Source: Chelonoidis abingdonii
Lineage: Eukaryota > Chordata > Testudines > Testudinidae
Length of the DNA: 64,000 nt
Reading direction: 5' to 3'
Assembly (NCBI RefSeq): GCF_003597395.2
Contig: NC_133773.1
Location: 128,269,871 to 128,333,870 of the forward strand
Both the position numbers and the translations under genes were made by a program. Shown here piece after piece: positions 60,358 through 64,000 of this stretch; the first letter of the stretch is position 1, and every line of letters begins with the position of its first letter. Below the pieces are notes generated by a model. It had not been told where the DNA came from, did no database searches, and saw only the letters and a list, made by a program, of their open reading frames with translations.

Positions 60358-61460
60358 TGTAACCCTTCTGCCAGGTGGAGCCGGCAGCAACCAGGGCCGA
60401 GTTCAATATCTAGGGGTTCCTTTTCAACAATATGACACAGAACCAGCTCAAGCCCCAACCCAATAGCCTGGGAAAATTACACACCACCCCGGGTGCCTCT
60501 GAGAGGCAATGATTCCCCACTCACAAGCACAGAGTCTGAGTGTAGAAAATAAATTTTTAATGAAAGGAGGGATGTCATCTGACATTAATTAGGGAAAATG
60601 CCACCAGCAAGATTCATAATCATAAAACTGTGAGCAGGAAACCACCCCAGAGTGCGTGGGGCAGTCTTCTGCCTCAGGTTCTTGAGTTCCTTTACGGTGC
60701 CCCCCTCTGCTCCCTCACCCCACTCACAGTGGTTGTCCTTGGTCAGTGAGGACCCAGGGTTCAGAGGTGCATCTGTGTGAGTTCACCCCCCACCCGGGGA
60801 AGAAGGCACCTTGCTATCTCTGCCATCTGAGCACTTGCTCTGGCCGGCGACCCTGTCAGCCACTTGTTCCATTCACTTGTCACCTTCTGCCACCGGCCTC
60901 TCTGCTGTGACCTCTGCAGGTCAGTCTCTTGAGGTTGCACCCAGCTCTTAGTGATTTCCAGCTCTGAGGCTGGGCAGAGACACTGTCCCAACGCAAGTGA
61001 TTTTCAGCTCTTTAGAGAACTCAAAATAACAAGTCTTCTCCTGGAGCCGATTTAGTTCTATCTTTGAAGAGTGGGGAGGAACAGGTTAAACCAGACCAGG
61101 GACTCTTAGGGAGCATCCACACCTCCTGGCTGGGATACTTCTCCCTACCCTTCTCACTATCTCACAGCCCCTGGCTTAATGAGTCCCTTTCAACTGAGCA
61201 ATTGGGACAAGCTCAGCACCGTTCTGCTCCCCTTTAGTCATACAATAAAATAACAACATCGATAACAGCATTTCACTATCCCTGCATTCAGTACTAAAAT
61301 GATTTGTAACCCAACACCAGCCAAAGTTGATCAGTTGGAGCTACACAGCTCCTGTCTGCTGGGTACCTACGCAGTATTCATGTAAATACAGTTTGCTCCT
61401 GAAGTCTCTCCCTTTCCCCAACTAGCTGTCAGGGGAGAGTTCATTCAGACCCTGCTTACA
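60358..61460. mobile_element. Solo LTR C, 1103 bp (A/B family)
   Basis: Starts TGTAACCCTTCTGCC and ends CCTGCTTACA. Internal strings (gcacagagtctgagtgtaga, tcagtatt/tcaatatctaggggttcc) align with LTR B in order. It lacks the minisatellite of LTR B. The immediate 4-bp flanks (tgta and tctg) do not match; a tctg at 60347-60350 is 7 bp away. Either the duplication has decayed or the 5' boundary is shifted. Confidence 0.8.
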
Positions 61461-61471
61461 TCTGTTTATAG

Positions 61472-61889
61472 AGGGAATGATATGATGAGACTACATAAAA
61501 TGGCATGTCGCTGATCTGTGACTGCTAGCAGCAAATATCTCCAATGGCCAGTGATGGGACACTAGATGGGAGGGATCTGAGTTACTACAGAGAATTCTTT
61601 CCCAGGTGTCCACCTGATGGGTCTTGCCCACATGCTCAAGGTCTGAGTGATCACTATATTTGGATTGGGAAGGAATTTTCCCCTGGGTCAGATTGGCAGA
61701 GATGCTGGGAGTTTTTCACCTTCCTCTGCAGTATGGGGCACGGATCACTTGCAGGTTTGGGATTATCTGTAACGTGACGTCTTTAAATCATGATTTCAGG
61801 ACTTCAGTAACTCAGCCAGAGGTTAGCGGTCTATTACAGGAGTGGATGGGTGAGGTTCTGTGGCCTGCAATGGGCAGGTCAGACTAGAT
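61472..61889 (+). mobile_element. CR1 3' UTR (copy k), cut by a hAT MITE
   Basis: cagtgatgggacactagatg, gtcttgcccacatgctcaag and gttctgtggcctgcaatggg are in the order of a CR1 3' UTR. The final CR1 tail is interrupted after gactagat, where the MITE at 61890 starts. Confidence 0.8.
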
Positions 61890-63686
61890 CAGTGACTCTC
61901 AACCTTTCCAAACTACTGTATCCCTTTCAGGAGTCTGATTTGTCTCATGTACTCCAAGTTTTACCTGACTTAAAAACTATGTGCTTACAAAATAAGACAT
62001 AAAAATACAAATGTGTCACAGCACACTGTCACTGAAAAAAATTGCTTACTCATTTTTACCATATAATTATAAAATAAATCAACTGAAATATAAATATTAT
62101 ATTTAAATTTCAGTGTGTTGTATAAACAAGTCATTGTCTGCATGAAATTTAAAAAGGGATCTAGAGGTGATCCTGGCAATCACAGACGGGTAAGTCTAAC
62201 ATCAGTACCGGGCAAATTAGTTGAAACAATAGTAAAGAATAAAATTGTCAGACACATAGAAGAACATAAATTGTTGGGCAAAAGTCAACATGGTTTCTGT
62301 AAAGGGAAATCATGTCTTACGACTTAAAGTTCTTGAGGTCAACAACGAGGGGATAAGGGAGCCAGGGACATAGGACGGTAGACCAGTAGATTTAACAGAA
62401 AGCCTTTACAAGGCTCCTCACCAAACTCTTACGTAATAAGTTGTCAAGAGATAAAAGGAAGTCCTCATGGAAGGAGAACGTCGTTAAAAGAACAGGAACA
62501 AAGGTAGGAATAATGTAAGACTCTCAAGAATAATAAGGGGTAACTATTGGATTTCGCCCGCTGAGTCAGCCTAGGAACCGAATCCTGTTCAACTTACTTC
62601 AATGCCGGGAAAAGATAAAAAGTGAGTTAGGCAAAATTTGCAGAGATACGAAAACTGCCAAATAGTGTAAGACCAAACAATTATAAGAATCAAAAAGACT
62701 CAAAAACTAAGTGAGGGCAAGCAGAAATGGCAAATGAAATGAATTGTGGATGAAAGTCAAGTAATGCATATGTGATAAAAAATAACCCCAACATACATAC
62801 AATTGTATGTCTATTACTAAACCTACAAAATCAGGGCAAAAGAGTCGTTGATCTTTCATCGTGCTAGTCCTGAAGATGTCCATGCAGTGTGCAGAGGCAT
62901 CAAAAAGCATACAGGATGGAGAGAAATCATTAAAAAGGATAGAGAATAAGACTGAGAATATATTAGCTCCTACAATAAATCCAGTGTACGCCAGCCGAAA
63001 AAGTAGAAAGCAGCGCGAATACTGTGTACAGATGCGGTATCCTCACCTCAAAAACGATATACTGGCACTAGAAAAGATTCAGAGAAGGGCAACTAAAATG
63101 ATTAGGGGTGTGGGTCCCATATGAGGAAAGATTAAAGAGGCTAGGCCTCTTCACCTTGGAAAAGAGGAGACTAAGGGGGATATGATAGAGGCATATAAAA
63201 TCATGAGTGATGTGGAGAAAGCAGATAAGGAAAAGTTATTTACTTGTTCCGTTAATATAAGAACTAGGGGCCACCAAAAATAAAAGGAAGTTCTTCACAC
63301 AGCACACTATCAACCTGGGAATTCCTTGCCTAAGGAGGTGGTGAAGGCTAGGATAATAACAGCATTTAAAAGAGAAGTGGATAAATTCATGGAGGTTAAG
63401 TCCATTAATGGCTCTTAGCCAGGATGGGTAAGGAATGGTGTCCCTAGCCTCCATTTGTCAGAGGGTGGTGATGGACGGCAGGAGAGAGATCACTTGATCA
63501 TTACCTGTTAGGTTCACTCCCTCTGGGGCACCTGGCATTGGCCACTGTCAGTAGACAGGATAGTGGGCTAGAAGGACGTTTGGTCTGACCCAGTATGGCC
63601 GTTCTTTTGTTCTTATGGTATGCAGCCTGTGGTAAAACTAGGCAAATATCTAGATGAGTTGATGTGCCCCCTGGAAGACCTCTGAG
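61890..63686 (-). mobile_element. hAT MITE (cagtggttctcaacc family), split by a CR1
   Basis: Part one, 61890-62150, starts cagtgactctcaacc and is the reverse of the element at 1386-1772. Part two, 63618-63686, resumes with ggtaaaactaggcaaatatc and ctagatgagttgatgtg, again matching the reverse of 1386-1490. About 28 bp present in copy 1 between the two parts is missing, so the CR1 insertion removed or never duplicated it. Its own outer end is interrupted by the MITE at 63687. Confidence 0.88.
62151..63617 (+). mobile_element. CR1 LINE (copy l) inserted in a hAT MITE
   Basis: Starts aaaaagggatctagaggtga and proceeds V-S-L-T-S-V-P-G-K-L-V-E (62190-62226) and the Q-H-G-F-C-K-G-K block (62287-62312). 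A badly scrambled RT region follows (about 62320-63050). Good homology returns at E-Y-C-V-Q-M and R-A-T-K-M-I-R-G (63020-63115), the 3' UTR and the final gttcttttgttcttatg tail (63601-63617). Same subfamily as 42766-44566. Not functional. Confidence 0.88.
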
Positions 63687-64000
63687 CAGGGCTGCCCAGA
63701 GTGGGGGGCAAGTGGGGCAATTTGCCCCAGGCCCCGGGCCACACAGGGGACCCCCACAAGATGGTTGGAGGCTCCCCTGCACTTCCGCCTTCCCCCATCC
63801 TCTGGCGCCTCAGCACGCCGTGTCCAGGAGCGGCCCTGGACAGAGCTAAACTGGCGTGGTTCGGGCGGGGCCTATGCTCCTACTACTTGGAGCTGCGTGG
63901 TAAGGGGCTGGGGCCTGAGCACCTCCTGCTCGGAGCTGCATGGTAAGGGGCCGGGGCTGCGAGCTCAGGTCTTGATGGAGCCAGGCCGCTGCAGCGCTGT
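63687..64000 (+). mobile_element. hAT MITE (cagggctgcccag type), incomplete at window edge
   Basis: Begins cagggctgcccagagtgggg followed by caatttgccccaggccccgg, a turtle hAT MITE head. It continues GC-rich to the window end. If correct, an 8-bp copy of the left flank cctctgag should follow its far end outside the window. Confidence 0.7.

Overview
This window looks like non-coding genomic DNA from a turtle (Testudines). I infer this from the repeats: many 5'-truncated CR1 LINEs, a Penelope-like element with an inverted terminus, CAGGGG- and CAGTGG-type hAT miniature elements with 8-bp target duplications, and MIR/CORE-SINE-like sequences. The lineage call rests on remembered repeat families, not on a search. 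I found no convincing host protein-coding exon, tRNA, rRNA or CRISPR array. Nearly all short open frames are chance frames or lie inside repeats. The one substantial open frame (6498-7568) is the C-terminal reverse transcriptase part of a young CR1 copy.

Layout: 1-8.5 kb holds a transposon end, a decayed CR1 split by a hAT element, a decayed RTE-like LINE and the open CR1. 8.5-16.7 kb holds two solo LTRs of one family (A and B). LTR A has its core replaced by a noisy copy of the 2.3 kb lying just upstream of LTR B, most simply an assembly or gap-fill chimera. Between them sits a minimal Penelope-like insertion reduced to inverted termini, itself hit by a hAT MITE. 17-21 kb has another CR1 and a jockey-like LINE. 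22-25.2 kb is a Penelope-like element with a 12-bp target duplication, a 73-bp perfect inverted repeat, an internal 703-bp assembly gap and a perfect 174-bp tandem duplication at the gap edge. 25-48 kb is repeat-poorer, with CR1 3' ends (one about 1.8 kb), SINE relics, small palindromic repeats and AT-rich blocks that look like candidate conserved non-coding DNA. 48-58 kb has MITE clusters, a CR1 split by a 751-bp hAT MITE full of GC-rich hairpins, and a solo LTR with a 5-bp duplication. 59-64 kb has a decayed L2-like LINE, a third solo LTR of the A/B family, and a nest (CR1 3' end, hit by a hAT MITE, in turn hit by a CR1 and by another hAT MITE).

There is no operon-like or pathway logic here. 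The elements are related by insertion order, which can be read from target duplications. I did not find an undescribed functional system. The most useful results are the nested insertion histories, the Penelope architecture and the likely assembly artefacts.
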